Shown: one piece after another, positions 22,921 through 34,121 of the stretch
Layout of the letters: every line of letters begins with the position of its first letter
How positions within the stretch are numbered: the first letter of the stretch is position 1
NCBI GenBank assembly: GCA_034509925.1
Contig: CM067537.1
Coordinates: 6,067,501 to 6,131,500 of the forward strand
Length of the DNA stretch: 64,000 bases
Reading direction: 5' to 3'
From: Hirudinaria manillensis
Taxonomy: Eukaryota > Annelida > Clitellata > Hirudinida > Hirudinidae
Notes under the pieces: model-generated
Seen by the model: only the letters and a program-made list of their open reading frames with translations
The model's database searches: none
Told to the model about the DNA's origin: nothing
Made by a program: the position numbers and the translations under genes

Positions 22921-25083
22921 ATGGATAAATTTATAGGATGCATGGTATCTCTTGATTGTGGTGAGACTCTAGGAGTCTATCAAGGTCAGGTGGAGTCTAT
23001 AAATCCAGTGCAAGGAACTATAACCTTGATTAGATCTTTTCGCAACGGAGTTCCTTACAAACTGCCGCAAGTCACACTCAGGTATTGCTTTTTGCCATGT
23101 TTTCGAGATCCACAACTTTTAATTCCATGCCTTATATAACAGATCACAAGATATAAATCACTTAGAGATTATCAGAAGCTCTGAGGATGTCAAGCGAGCA
23201 GAGGGAAATGAACATTTTCCAAATGCATTACCCAACAAATCACTGAACGGCAAAATTCAGGCACCAGGATCTCCACAGCCCAAAATTGCACCCATCAAGC
23301 AGATCGTTGTTTTCGGACAGACTAAAAACGAAAGCAGGGTACCGGCATTCCCTGAAATTAGTGCCAACTCTAAGAACGTTCAACTCACGCAGTCGGACCA
23401 TTCCAGGTTGAATGGTATCCACCAACCAAAACAAAAAGGATACAGCATAACTCCCCCAAACAACTCTGCAAAAAATCACCATTTTGAAAATGGTCAGAGG
23501 AACTTTGAGAGTCCCAGCGAAGATGATTTGTACAAGTTTAAGAATTGCAACAAAGTGAACTCTTCCCCACAGACCCCTCTTTACAAATCACAGCAGAACC
23601 GATGGGCAGGGGAGGCCAAATATAAAGACTCCCCCAAGAATCAGTTTGTCCGTCCTTCCAATTCCTTTACGGACCATTTTTATCATCAGCAACAAAGAGG
23701 TTTTATTATATTATCTTATTTATTATTATTATTACTACTATTCAATATTGTTTGTTATACGTAATTTCAGGGTACGACAGTCAGTTTTCGCCCCTCCACA
23801 AGCCATCCCGAGGTGCCAAACGCAACAATTCCGAATGCTTCGACCACTGCGACGGGGATTTTGATGTCGAGTTTGACTTTGAGAAAAACCTGGCCCTCTT
23901 CGACAAGGCGGCGGTCGCGCAAGAGGTCAAAGGGTCTCAAAACGCCAACGGTCGGCAGCCAAGGAACGGTTATCATCATCATAACCACCAAGAGAAGTAC
24001 AAGTGCGACGAGAACATCCTCAAGGGCGTCGAGTTTGCCAGACGTCAGATCTCTCTGGTCGACCAGCAGAGCAAGAGGGAACTTTCGGTGCTGGGCGAGT
24101 ACACGACCGACCCGGGCATGGTGGTGCCCGGGGTCGCCCAGTGGATTCGAGACAAGCTGTTCTCCTTGGCAGACAAAATGGAGTTCACCAGGGAGAAGGT
24201 GGTAGAGGCTTTTGGCAGGTGCATCTCCGACGTGATCCTCCAATATCTCGGTGGTAGCACGAGGTAATTTGTCAGCTATTGGCTTTGATCGAGATATTTT
24301 CCCGTGTTTCGGTCGGATAATGGTGCCTTTTTAGGCACAATTGACATGAGACAGATAACTATTAACTGTTATTATTATTAGTAGTAGTAGTAATATGTCT
24401 TATTGTCATTGTGTTTGCTAGTTTAAAAACATTCAACTTCCAATTAAGATTCGAAGCCAAAAACTTCCACCAGAGACCAAAAGTAGTGATTCTTTGTGGC
24501 TCCAATCAGTGGCAATCCGCCGCCGCAGTGACGTGCGGAAGACTTCTGGCCAACAGGTCGTCGCACGTGGTCGTCTACCACGCCCCGGCGAGCCACGGCC
24601 ACAAGGAGGATTCGACCTTCGCATCGGAGATCAAGTTCTTCAAGATGACCGGGGGAACGCTGGTGACCAATGTCAAAGGTCGTAAGATCTTGCCACTCGA
24701 TTCTCGTCCATCCAAATGCAGCAGATAAAATAAAATAAAATTTTATTTTTCCCTCTTTAGATCTGCCAGTGCCCGATACCATCGACCTAGTCCTCTCGAC
24801 GTTGGATTGTCAGCCTCCCAACGCTTTCCTCGTCGAAGCGGCCAGGTGGGCGGCCAATAAAAAGGCCCCCGTATTCTCGGTCGAGCCCTCTTTTGCCGGT
24901 CCCCCCCTCTCGGAGAGCAAGAGGTCCTTCGTCTGCGGACTGCCGGGTTGGTACGACGAAGCCGTCGGTCAGGTCTGCTTCTGCGACGTCGGAATTCCGG
25001 AGGACATTTACAGGGCGGCCGGGATAGCCTACAAGTCCCCGTTCTTCGACAAGTTCTTCTTAACTTTGCACAAAGTCAGTTAA
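22921..25083 (+). CDS. EDC3: Enhancer of mRNA-decapping protein 3
   Basis: P-body scaffold that binds DCP2 and DDX6 and stimulates mRNA decapping in the cytoplasm. Exons 22921-23081, 23143-23699, 23771-24263, 24422-24678 and 24761-25083 give 596 aa; human EDC3 has 508. Introns are very short (61, 71, 158 and 82 bp). The N-terminal LSm domain starts MDKFIGCMVSLDCGETLGVY. The middle is a long low-complexity linker rich in Asn, Gln, Ser and Lys, which accounts for most of the extra length. The FDF motif is at residues 274-276 (DVEFDFEKNLALFDKAA). The YjeF-N domain fills about 340-590 (VVILCGSNQWQSAAAVTCGR, then CDVGIPEDIY). The start at 22921 is the first ATG after a good acceptor. The call is firm and the gene complete. 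Confidence 0.96.
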
Positions 25084-25362
25084 TCTCTACACCCACCCAC
25101 TCCTCCTGCTGCTGCCGCTGGCCTTGTTCTCTGAGTTAATCAGATTTGTCCCGATAGTTTTTTTTTAAGGGTTATTTTTTTGACCAAGTTAGGGAGTGAT
25201 GTTTGCTATATCTGTTTGTTACTTTATTTAAGAATCCACGAGTCGTTTGGTTGCGAACCCAAGAACAGGTTAGGTTGGCCATTATACGACGACAATTCAC
25301 AACTACATGCCTATCAATAGCCAAACAAAATAATAACAACAACAACAACATCTGAACTTTGA

Positions 25363-25368
25363 AATAAA
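25363..25368 (+). promoter_or_regulatory. EDC3 polyadenylation signal
   Basis: AATAAA on the + strand, 280 bases after the EDC3 stop. If used, the EDC3 transcript would end within the proposed last exon of ADAM17 on the opposite strand (25371-25433). Confidence 0.45.
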
Positions 25369-25370
25369 TC

Positions 25371-25433
25371 TCAGTGACTTGCAGCAGAATGTCTTACTTT
25401 TATTTTGCTCTTTTCTGGTAGGAAGGAAGTTTG
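25371..25433 (-). CDS. Candidate last exon of ADAM17 (short cytoplasmic tail)
   Basis: On the - strand, a branch-like ATAACTAAT and the acceptor TTATTCTCAG precede 20 codons and a stop. The frame is phase 0, which fits the donor after the transmembrane exon (CAC CTG, then GTGAGT at 26043). The peptide begins QTSFLPEKSKIK. This would make a cytoplasmic tail of only about 20 residues; vertebrate ADAM17 has well over 100. No sequence similarity supports it, only splice signals and phase. Confidence 0.3.
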   Translation of the reverse strand, partial: QTSFLPEKSKIKVRHSAASH

Positions 25434-26042
25434 CTGAGAATAACAATTAGTTATTTCGTTAACATTGCAAAACTCGAGGAAGAGGAGATGCATACTTTTT
25501 AAATCATCGAGTGCATGCATGCATGCATGTGCATTGCATGTTCAAAGCCTGCTGAGTATGCAACTCAGTAATAATTAATATTAATTGATTTGTGAGTAAT
25601 TTGTGTTGCAAAGTACTCAAAGCCATTATTAGCTGAGAACTTTGCTTGAAAGTATATAGTTCTGATACTAACAGATATGCTCATCCATTGCAAGGTTTCT
25701 AGTTCTTCTTTTATGTTTTTCTGATCCTATGGAAAAACATAATTATAATAATAATAATTATGATAGTGTAATCTGATTGTATTTGCTAAAAAAAATTCTT
25801 GCGAGTTAGGTGATTCTTAAAAAGCAAATGTTAGTTTTCTTGTGACATTAATGTGGTAGAGATCAGTTTCTACGGAGGATGATTCCTTGCGAAATACGAT
25901 CGTTATTGGAGTTGATCAGCAAATGCAATTTAAAAATGCTCTGTATTAAATTTAACTAAAAAATATAAAAAAAGGCCTCAAAATGATTTTAAAAGTTGGG
26001 TTTGAAATTAAGAATAGAAAAAAATAAAACAATGAAACTCAC
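25434..26042. other. Presumed last ADAM17 intron or 3' flank
   Basis: AT-rich. The only clear feature is a GCAT tetranucleotide run near 25511-25530. No exon similar to the ADAM17 cytoplasmic tail is visible on the - strand. Confidence 0.4.
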
Positions 26043-28350
26043 CAGGTGGACCACATAGCAACTGGCAGGGATCCAGACCATGAGACTGAAAATCAAAACC
26101 AAGCCGACGATGTTGTTCTTGGTGAAGATTACTGGAAATAAAACAATTAATAATAAAATTAATTATTATAATTAAACACTTCATTACCTTTATTAATAAG
26201 ATAAGAATTATAAATATTAAGGTCAATGAGTATTCAATTTAACCTAGGGAGCTTATATTTTTTATATCAATGATGGGCCATAATCTCTGGACTTGGCTGA
26301 CTTCTGTCTTTTTACATTGGCCCTGTGGAATAAATTATGTTTACATCATTATACGATCATAATGGTTATAATAATATAATATCTCATCATCAGATAATAT
26401 TCTCATGTTATCTGTCAATAAATCAAAGTTCTTAGCATCAGCCTTCTGACTGTTTGCAAGCTTATTGGTAATTAAAATCTCTTCACATTTTTTGCAAAAA
26501 CATAAGACTAAAGCTTTACAAAGGGAAGCTTTTTGATTGACTGATTAAGATTGTTTGTTCAGATTTAATTATTTTTATTTAATTATTTTTTATTGCAACG
26601 TTTATTTGGTAAATAATGGTTGGTGCAGGACTAACACTTTCGCAAACTCCAAAGGCGCAAGCCGTTCCGTCAGGAAGATCCTGGGCTTCGTTGTTGTAGA
26701 GTTCACAAGTGCTGTTCAGATCTCTGTCCATGCAACACAACTTACACATGTCCTCCCCTGTTGATGCAACAAACACTTAATTAATTAAACACTTATGATC
26801 TTACAAAAGGAAATGATTTGGATTGGCAGTCACCAGTTTGGCAGTTTAAGTTTAACCATTATGTCATTGCTCCATATTTCTTGTGAGGTATAAAATATTT
26901 TTGTTAAAAATGAATTATTGAGCAGAGAATTAACAGAGACAAGTCTTAAAATCATTTACCATGACAGAGACAGGTGAGTTGATCATTGAGTTCACACAGG
27001 TTCGTGCATTCACCTTCATAGCACCGACCAGGCAGGTGTGAACTGAATATTTAAAAGTAAGAAATTATTTATAATGTAATCAATATGTCAATTTAAAGCT
27101 GCCAAAGAAATATTTCAATTTAAAACTTTTATTGTCAGGAAAAGAAATGAATTTTAATAAAAGTATCTCTGTTTTTTATGTAGTGCATTTGCTGTAAACT
27201 TATTGTAGATATTTATTAAAGAAAAATATTATATACAAATTATTATATATTTGCTATTAATCATGAAATCATATATGTCCACCATCAATAAATTATTAAA
27301 GAAAATCTTAATAAAGTTAAAGGTTTTGAATTAACAATTAAAAAATATCAAATTGGAATATGCAATGCCAAAGGCAAACTACTGGTGCTGTAAATAATAA
27401 TATGAAAATAAATATCTAATTGAAATAATAATAATAATACTAATAAAATAAAATAATAATCAAAAAATCATTAGCTATGAGATCAGAATGTTTACTACAA
27501 CTTCGCTCGGCAACTGCTGTTGGTGTTGATTGGAGAAGGTTTGAGACAGAATGCACTGCTGCCACTTTTAAATATTTCACGAAATATTAATTTATTTCAG
27601 AGAAATATTAATTTATTTCAAGAATTATTAATTTATTACAGGATATTTCATTTAATTAACGGCTTAGCTATGTCAGATGAATTTTGCAAGCAAACATAAA
27701 TGTCTTGTAACAAGTTACGTTTGCACCTCTGTGGGGCTTCATTCATGATAGGGGCTTTGCAATACAACTATGGTTCATAGCACTACATTAAATATTACTT
27801 AATTATTTATAAATGCATAAAAACCATTTCGCAATCCATAATTAATCATTATCTCAGTTATTACATTAACATTTTATAATCTAATCTAGCATGGTAAACA
27901 CTCAATAATTTTTGTCCAACTACAATGGCTGATTGGATTTGTTTGTGAATAAAATAATTGGTAATTATAAGATTAAACAATTATTAAACATTGGCCATTT
28001 AATGATAAATGGATATAAATAAATAAATAATAAATAATTAAAAAAAAATATTACTTCATAAATGGTAACAATTTAATAATAAATACCAAGAATTTGGTTC
28101 AACTACAAGTATACCTGCAAAAAGCATCTCCCAAACAAGTACTGTTATTGCGACATCTTGTGTCGCTTTTGGAAAATTTGCAGTTCGTGCAGCATTCCTG
28201 GTTGAGACTGAGGACATGGAATGCATGGAAATATTAAATATGAAGAATAGTTTTTAAAAAAATTTAATTAACTTCATTCAAATTCAAAGTAATAGTTTGA
28301 AAATATAATAAATAATAATAAAAATAATGCTAATAATAATAATTATGATG

Positions 28351-28382
<32 letters not shown>

Positions 28383-31300
28383 TACAATAAAATTACTTAG
28401 TTGCCTTTAAATTCATAATTACAGCTAGTTATAACAAATTGTGCCATTGTGATTCACAATGTCACCAATGTTTGTGTTATTATTGAAATAAGACAGTCTT
28501 GGACAATCTTAGGAAACCTTACGCAAGTCTCCTGAAACTTTTGATAGGAGACAACACAATAAAGTCTTGTTATCAAATTATTATTATTAATAAATTATTA
28601 AAAATGTTCTTATAAATTATTACTAGTACAAATAAAAGAAATCCTTTTCAACCCACCCGCACTGAGAATCCTGCAGGAGTATGCAGCGATCGGAACAGCA
28701 TTTCGATCCTTCGAATCCGTCGTCGCACTCCTCCGTCCCCTCGATTCTGTAATTTCCGCAGAAGCTCGTGTTGTAAGCTGCGTTCAAAGGGGCACGAATG
28801 ACGGAGTGTATGTAAATGAAGGCAAAGTTCAAAGGTGAAGCAATCAAATTGAAAAATTTTGGAGATAAATTGGATATAAATTAAAAATTAACTAAAATCA
28901 ACTTCTTCACAATTCAATGATTCGATCATACCACTAAGAAACTTGAATGCATTCGTTCGATCTTTGCCCGCAGAAATATTTACAATGTTAATAATAATAA
29001 CTGTTTATAATAAATATGAATAATTAATTATCCTCATGCGATCATTTTAACAACTGTTGTTTATATACCTGTGAGGCAGGAAGCCGTTTTGCTTTTCAAG
29101 ATGCCCTTGATTTCTTTAATGCTGCACTTGGAAAACAACTGCCAGAACAAATGCTCAGTGATCAATTCTTTGTAATTGTAATTTATCAACAATAAATCAA
29201 TAACTTTCTAATTACTAATATTATTCTCGGGCAAATTCGATTGAAAACAAGAATATATTCGTAAAAGTGAAAGCTGTCTCGGAAATAATTCTTTGACCTT
29301 GTTGTTCGGCTCAGCTCCGGAGACAGAATAGGCGTACATGAGATAAAACCCTGGGTACTTGTCCTGCGTACACGACGTGTCATCGTGATGACTTCCGAAG
29401 CTGTGGCCTGGAGGTAATTAATTAATTATTAATAATAATAAATAAATAAATTAATTAATAATCGATCGATCGCTTGCAATAATTTTTAGCTGTCATCAAT
29501 TGATTAACTTTTTTGTTTTATTTATTTGTTTAATGTCACAATGTTTCGTTTAGATGCATCTTGTTGGAATTCTGACTGATTGGACAGTTAAAAGGAAATG
29601 TTGCTACTTAAAATGCAAGAGGATGATTGACAAATTGATTGATAAATTGATTGATAAACTGATTGACAAATTGATTGATAAATTGATTGACAATCTCTCC
29701 TACGTTGAGGTTGTGCTTCAACAATTATTCAATCAAATGAATGGATGAACAAATGAAAAGAAATCTAATATGACTCATAAAAAAGTTGTTTGTTTCAAGT
29801 TATGTAATAATAATTGAAATATAAACTTAAACATTTCTACTATAGCAGAGCAATTATTATTATATATTATTATTATAATTGCTTTTGATTTTAAATTAAA
29901 TAAGTTAAAATTGTTTAAAATATAATCCACATATTACAAAAGTCGCATAATAAAGCAACTCACCCAGCTCTGAAGAACCACGAATTTCATGAAAAGAAAA
30001 ATAATAAAAAGTTTAAATTTAAAAAAAAACAAAAACACTATCAATAATTATTCATAGATTAGACAGATAAATTAATAAAAGATAATTTAATACAAGCTTT
30101 ACAAACAGCTGAACAACTAAACCACACCATAGTTTCACATGTTTAAAATCCAATGTTGTAGAATGAATTATGATAATGAATCATGGCAAACATCTCAATG
30201 ATTGATTGATCTATTGATTAATTGATTGATTAAATGATTGATTCATTGATTGACTTACCATGTGCAGCAACCAACGTTGCCTGGAGTGAAGGAAGCCTCT
30301 TGGAATGGGAGTCAACAAATGAAGTGAAACCAGTGTTTAAAAAATTCTTGCAATTTGACTTGCAATTTGCAGCTGGCAATAAATAAATAAATATAAAAAA
30401 AATCATTGAAATGAAAATCAATAACTTTAGTTGTCATAAACATGTAATGGATAAATTTTAAGTTATCAGTTGTTATTATTTCTTAATTTGTTAGTTCTCA
30501 ATACATCTATTTAGAAATATATATATTTTTTAAAATTTTATCTCCCTAGAAATGGCTCTAATTCTGACGAGGAAAAGAGCGACATTGTAGGATGTGCAGG
30601 ATTTTCCTCAAATGATTGCAAAACAACAAGTAAAACAAATGACAGCACAGACAACTACCATGCAAACATAAACAATAATATTAAAAACAACATTATTAGT
30701 AACAAAACAATTCTCACAAATTTTTGCACATAATCCAAATTCATTATTTCTGGTTGTTGGAATGTTGGAAAGTCCAAGCACATCTCTCTGCATAGGAATT
30801 GCTGTGAACAGATGACCCAAGCAGTGATGTTGTAGTTCAGAAGAAAATTCTTTATCTCCAAAACTCTGGAATGTTTATATGTTTTTTTGTTATCAATTTA
30901 CTCTCACAGTATCCAGAATAATTTTGTAAAGACAAGTTTAAAATGCCATGTTTTAGAATGAATTATGATAATGAATCATTTTTTATTTTATGACATTTTA
31001 TGATATATTTGCTGCCTATAATGACTGCCACTCTTATGTACTTATGAAAGTCAAGAATCATTTTAACTTGGAAATAATCTATATAACTAAAAATAAAATT
31101 TGTCAAAATTTAAAGAAATATAATCGAAACTGCACAATTCATATTTTAAAAATAATTCATTAATTAACAAGTTACACGTAGAAATTCTCTGCTGTTCTGA
31201 GGTGATTGTTTGGGATGATTGAAATGGTTTTCATTCTCAGAGTGGTTTTGGTAAATGTACATCTGCAAGACAATCACAAATATTGAGACATTAACAGCAA

Positions 31301-33596
31301 AAAAAATATAATAATAATAATAATGAAGATAATAATAACAATAACAATAATAATAACAACAATAATAATAATAATAATTATAATAATAATAATAAGAGCA
31401 ATAATAATAATAACGATAATGATAATTGTAATAATAACAGTAATAATAGTAATTTTAATAATAACAAATTAAAGTTTATAAAAGTTAAATAAAAAGTTTG
31501 CACGAACCTTTTGTATTTGAAAGCCAAAATTTTGGCCACATTCGTCAAAAATTGTTCCTTTGAAGATTTCATTTACATAATCGATGATGGAAACCTGTTG
31601 GAATCATCTTATTATAAATCATGTGAAATCATTATTATTCAACACAAGGTAAAAGTTAGGTAACGAATAATAATGCAATTATTATAATATAATTTTATTA
31701 ATTATATGTATGATAAGAGTTAAATTTCAAAACTTTGTTTCCAAAAAATGTTACTTGATTGGTAAACATTCGAATTAAAGCCGTAGGCCGATAACATTAT
31801 CATAATTTATTACCACAGAAAGCAAGATGAAGTGTAATTATAATTGTCAAGTTGAGACTCAATTATGACTTTGAGAAAATGAACAAAATCAATGCAAAGA
31901 ACTGCAGCAAGCAGAAATAATGTCTGAGAACTGGAGGGAACAGAAAAGTAAAAAGATGAATAATAATAACATATCAGATATATGTGATTTGGAGATATCT
32001 CATGTTCACATATATGTAATGATATATGAAATCTATGGGACATAGATTTATAACATGCACATCTAATCTATGGAATGCATACATACATAACAATAACACA
32101 ACACTTCATATAATAATACAACACAGCACAACAACATATCTCCCGAACCACTATCTTTCCAGTCACACTGAGGCTTCCTCTGCCAACTTTGCTGAAGAAT
32201 GGATAATCAACAGCGACGTAAAGAGTGCAGGCCTTTCTGTTCTTGTTCTGACACTGGTGCGTGGACCTTTTGTCCCTCTGGGCTGTCGAAAAGGAGGCCG
32301 TGAAGTGATTAATATTCATTGAAGTGATTAATATTCATTGAAGTGATTAATATTCATTGAAGTTATTAATATTCATTTAAGTGATTAATATTCATTGAAG
32401 TGATTAATATTCATTGAAGTGATTAATATTCATTGCGAACAATTTATTATTCGTTTCCGTCGATCGATCTGAAGCGATTAACGGTATAACATGTTACTGA
32501 TTGACAATTTGTCTCGTAGTTATAATTTGAATTTAATATGCTTTTAAAATATTAATGAATAATTGATCAAATTCATTTATTTATTTATTTAATAAAATAT
32601 TTGGCGTTTACAATTTTATTCACAAAAACGCACAAAAACGTATGCAACCTGTGCTTTCGTGATAGATTTCTTCACGAGTTTCTTCACTGTTTCCACACGT
32701 TCGATGCTTTCTGGAGATCAATAAATCAGACTATCCATGGACATTGTATCATTGGATATCATCATCATTCATGGATAGCATTGTGGATACTTATTTCATT
32801 TTGGTAAATTATTTAAATAATTTAATTTTAAAACAAATAACCTTTCCTCATCTTTTAACGGCCTTACATCTCTCTGTGAATAAATCACAAATTCATCTCC
32901 ATTTTTAGCTCTGCTGTCGTAACTTTCAAGGGGCTGAAAAATGAACACCAAAAGATTAACAAAAACATCGTCAGATTCAAAATTAAGTGTTGAAATCTTC
33001 TAAAAACTGAATAAAATAAAAATAATCATTAAAGAGAGAAAGTTAAATAATGAGATAAAAGGTTAATGCCATTAGTATTGTTATAAATAAACTGAATATT
33101 GTTAAAGTCATTATAATTACAGATTTTTTAAGGTGATAGTAACTAAATGTTAGCATTATGAATGTTAATAACATCGATATTATTAATCAAATCAATAATA
33201 ATAATAATATTAATAATGATAATAATAATAATAATAATAATAATAGTAATAATAATAATAATAATAATAATGACAGTAATAATAATATTTTCAACGAACC
33301 TCAGCTGCAAATGTATCCTCAGTTGTCATAACCACGAACGACCCGAGCTTTCCGTCGTCTTCAAAAAGGGCACTGACCTTTGACCTCCCACTCATTCCTG
33401 ACGAGGAACGACAGGATGGAAGGATGGAATTTCAGTCCAGAGAAAAGAAATGAAAGTCGAACCTGCGACGTGTCCGTGAAACAAGTTCAACCCAATTCCT
33501 CGAATCTCCGTGGCAACGTCTTTTTCATCGACGCTGAAAACTTTAAAGTCGGACCGAAACAGGGAATCATCTCTTTGGAGTTCTAATCTGTAAGAA
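26043..33596 (-). CDS. ADAM17: ADAM17/TACE-type membrane metalloprotease, 18 exons placed, ends incomplete
   Basis: Cell-surface zinc protease that sheds membrane proteins (TNF- and EGFR-ligand-type substrates in vertebrates). Exons: 33463-33596, 33300-33397, 32868-32933, 32649-32706, 32152-32282, 31508-31594, 31176-31262, 30718-30865, 30259-30372, 29964-29969, 29298-29407, 29069-29138, 28657-28777, 28115-28207, 26960-27042, 26636-26757, 26244-26322, 26043-26131. All phases agree, about 565 aa. Prodomain: SDFKVFSVDEK and HRTCGN (cysteine-switch-like). Furin-type site RDKR is at 32266-32277. The catalytic motif HELGHSFGSHHDD is assembled across three exons, with the Met-turn YLMYAYSVSG. Then come a Cys-rich disintegrin region (FCGNYRIEGTEECDDG), the membrane-proximal Cys block and the membrane segment NNIVGLVLIFSLMVWIP, which matches ADAM17 better than ADAM10. 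The signal peptide exon is not found; the tail is uncertain. Confidence 0.93.
28308..28390. repeat. AAT trinucleotide array in an ADAM17 intron
   Basis: Mostly AAT units with a few ATG interruptions, ending in a run of ten or more AAT. Confidence 0.85.
29618..29692. repeat. 12-bp tandem repeat (aaattgattgat type) in an ADAM17 intron
   Basis: About six copies of a 12-base unit with small changes. The + strand frame through it reads repeated DKLI and means nothing biologically. Confidence 0.85.
29964..29969 (-). CDS. ADAM17: ADAM17 6-nt micro-exon encoding the catalytic Glu
   Basis: On the - strand the sequence TTCTTCAG|AGCTGG|GTGAGT gives a pyrimidine-rich acceptor, six exonic bases and a near-consensus donor. 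The upstream exon ends CAT G (30259) and the downstream exon starts GC CAC (29407), so the join reads CAT GAG CTG GGC CAC, HELGH. Without it the join would be CAT GGC CAC (HGH), still in frame but lacking the catalytic Glu. Phase 1 on both sides and the perfect family motif support it. See findings. Confidence 0.85.
30141..30184. repeat. Dispersed 44-bp intronic repeat, copy 1
   Basis: It matches 30936-30979 at 41 of 44 positions in the same orientation. Both copies lie in ADAM17 introns. The core is tagaatgaattatgataatg. Confidence 0.8.
30936..30979. repeat. Dispersed 44-bp intronic repeat, copy 2
   Basis: Partner of 30141-30184, 795 bases away, in the intron just upstream (in - strand terms) of exon 30718-30865. 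Confidence 0.8.
31308..31460. repeat. AAT/AAC trinucleotide array in an ADAM17 intron
   Basis: Imperfect AAT units with AAC and AGT interruptions, between exons 31176-31262 and 31508-31594. Confidence 0.8.
32302..32434. repeat. 19-bp tandem repeat, 7 copies, next to an ADAM17 splice acceptor
   Basis: Seven exactly spaced 19-base units, gaagtgattaatattcatt with two single-base variants. The array ends 19 bases from the acceptor of exon 32152-32282 on the - strand. Confidence 0.95.
33188..33292. repeat. AAT trinucleotide array in an ADAM17 intron
   Basis: A long, nearly pure AAT array directly beside the donor of exon 33300-33397. Confidence 0.85.
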
Positions 33597-34074
33597 CTGG
33601 AAGATAAAATTAGGGCTTTTATTTTCAAAAAAACAAACTTTTATTTCTGGAGACCAGAGTAATCAGATTGATTTGATTAACCAATTGAGTTAGGTTTAAG
33701 CTCAACATTCATGTTTTGTTAGCCAATGTGAACAGCATTCAAACTAATCAATGAATATGCATTTGTAGCACAACAATGCCCACTGATGTTTATAAGCTAA
33801 TATTTGTTTCCATTAACAAACAAATCAGACATGCTCTCAACTTGGAAATATTAAAAATGAAGTGACTTTAATCTTTAAAATTGTTACTTTTTAAAAAATT
33901 GTCAAAGCCAATATTTGTTCACATCTTGATAAACATCATATTAATCCAAAAAAAATGTGAAATGAATATAATCTTAAATTACTTGTTTTTAAAATTTATT
34001 TCCACACTTGCTGAATGGAAATTATTCCCTGTCGACCTTTTTTTGATATTATGTCTGAAATGGTTTTGATTTAC

Positions 34075-34121
34075 AATTTCATAATAACGGAAACTTTCGT
34101 GCAACCGAGAGCCTCCGAAAT
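34075..34121 (-). CDS. Candidate upstream ADAM17 prodomain exon
   Basis: The acceptor TTTTGCAG, 47 bases and the donor GTAAAT end in phase 2, which is the phase needed by exon 33463-33596. The peptide ISEALGCTKVSVIMK contains an EALG segment resembling the start of the ADAM17 prodomain core in other animals. An alternative frame (RLHESFRYYEI) also looks plausible, so the reading is not secure. Confidence 0.35.

Noticed and set aside
29976..29995. CATGAAATT (His-Glu-Ile) just upstream of the ADAM17 micro-exon as the real HE of the zinc motif
   Set aside because: Including it would insert extra residues (RGSSEL) before GH and has no splice acceptor before it; the 6-nt exon restores HELGH exactly.
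31810..32043. Extra ADAM17 exon between 31594 and 32152
   Set aside because: The flanking exons already join in phase and align continuously with ADAM17 (SVTGKI then VSIIDYVNEI); nothing is missing.
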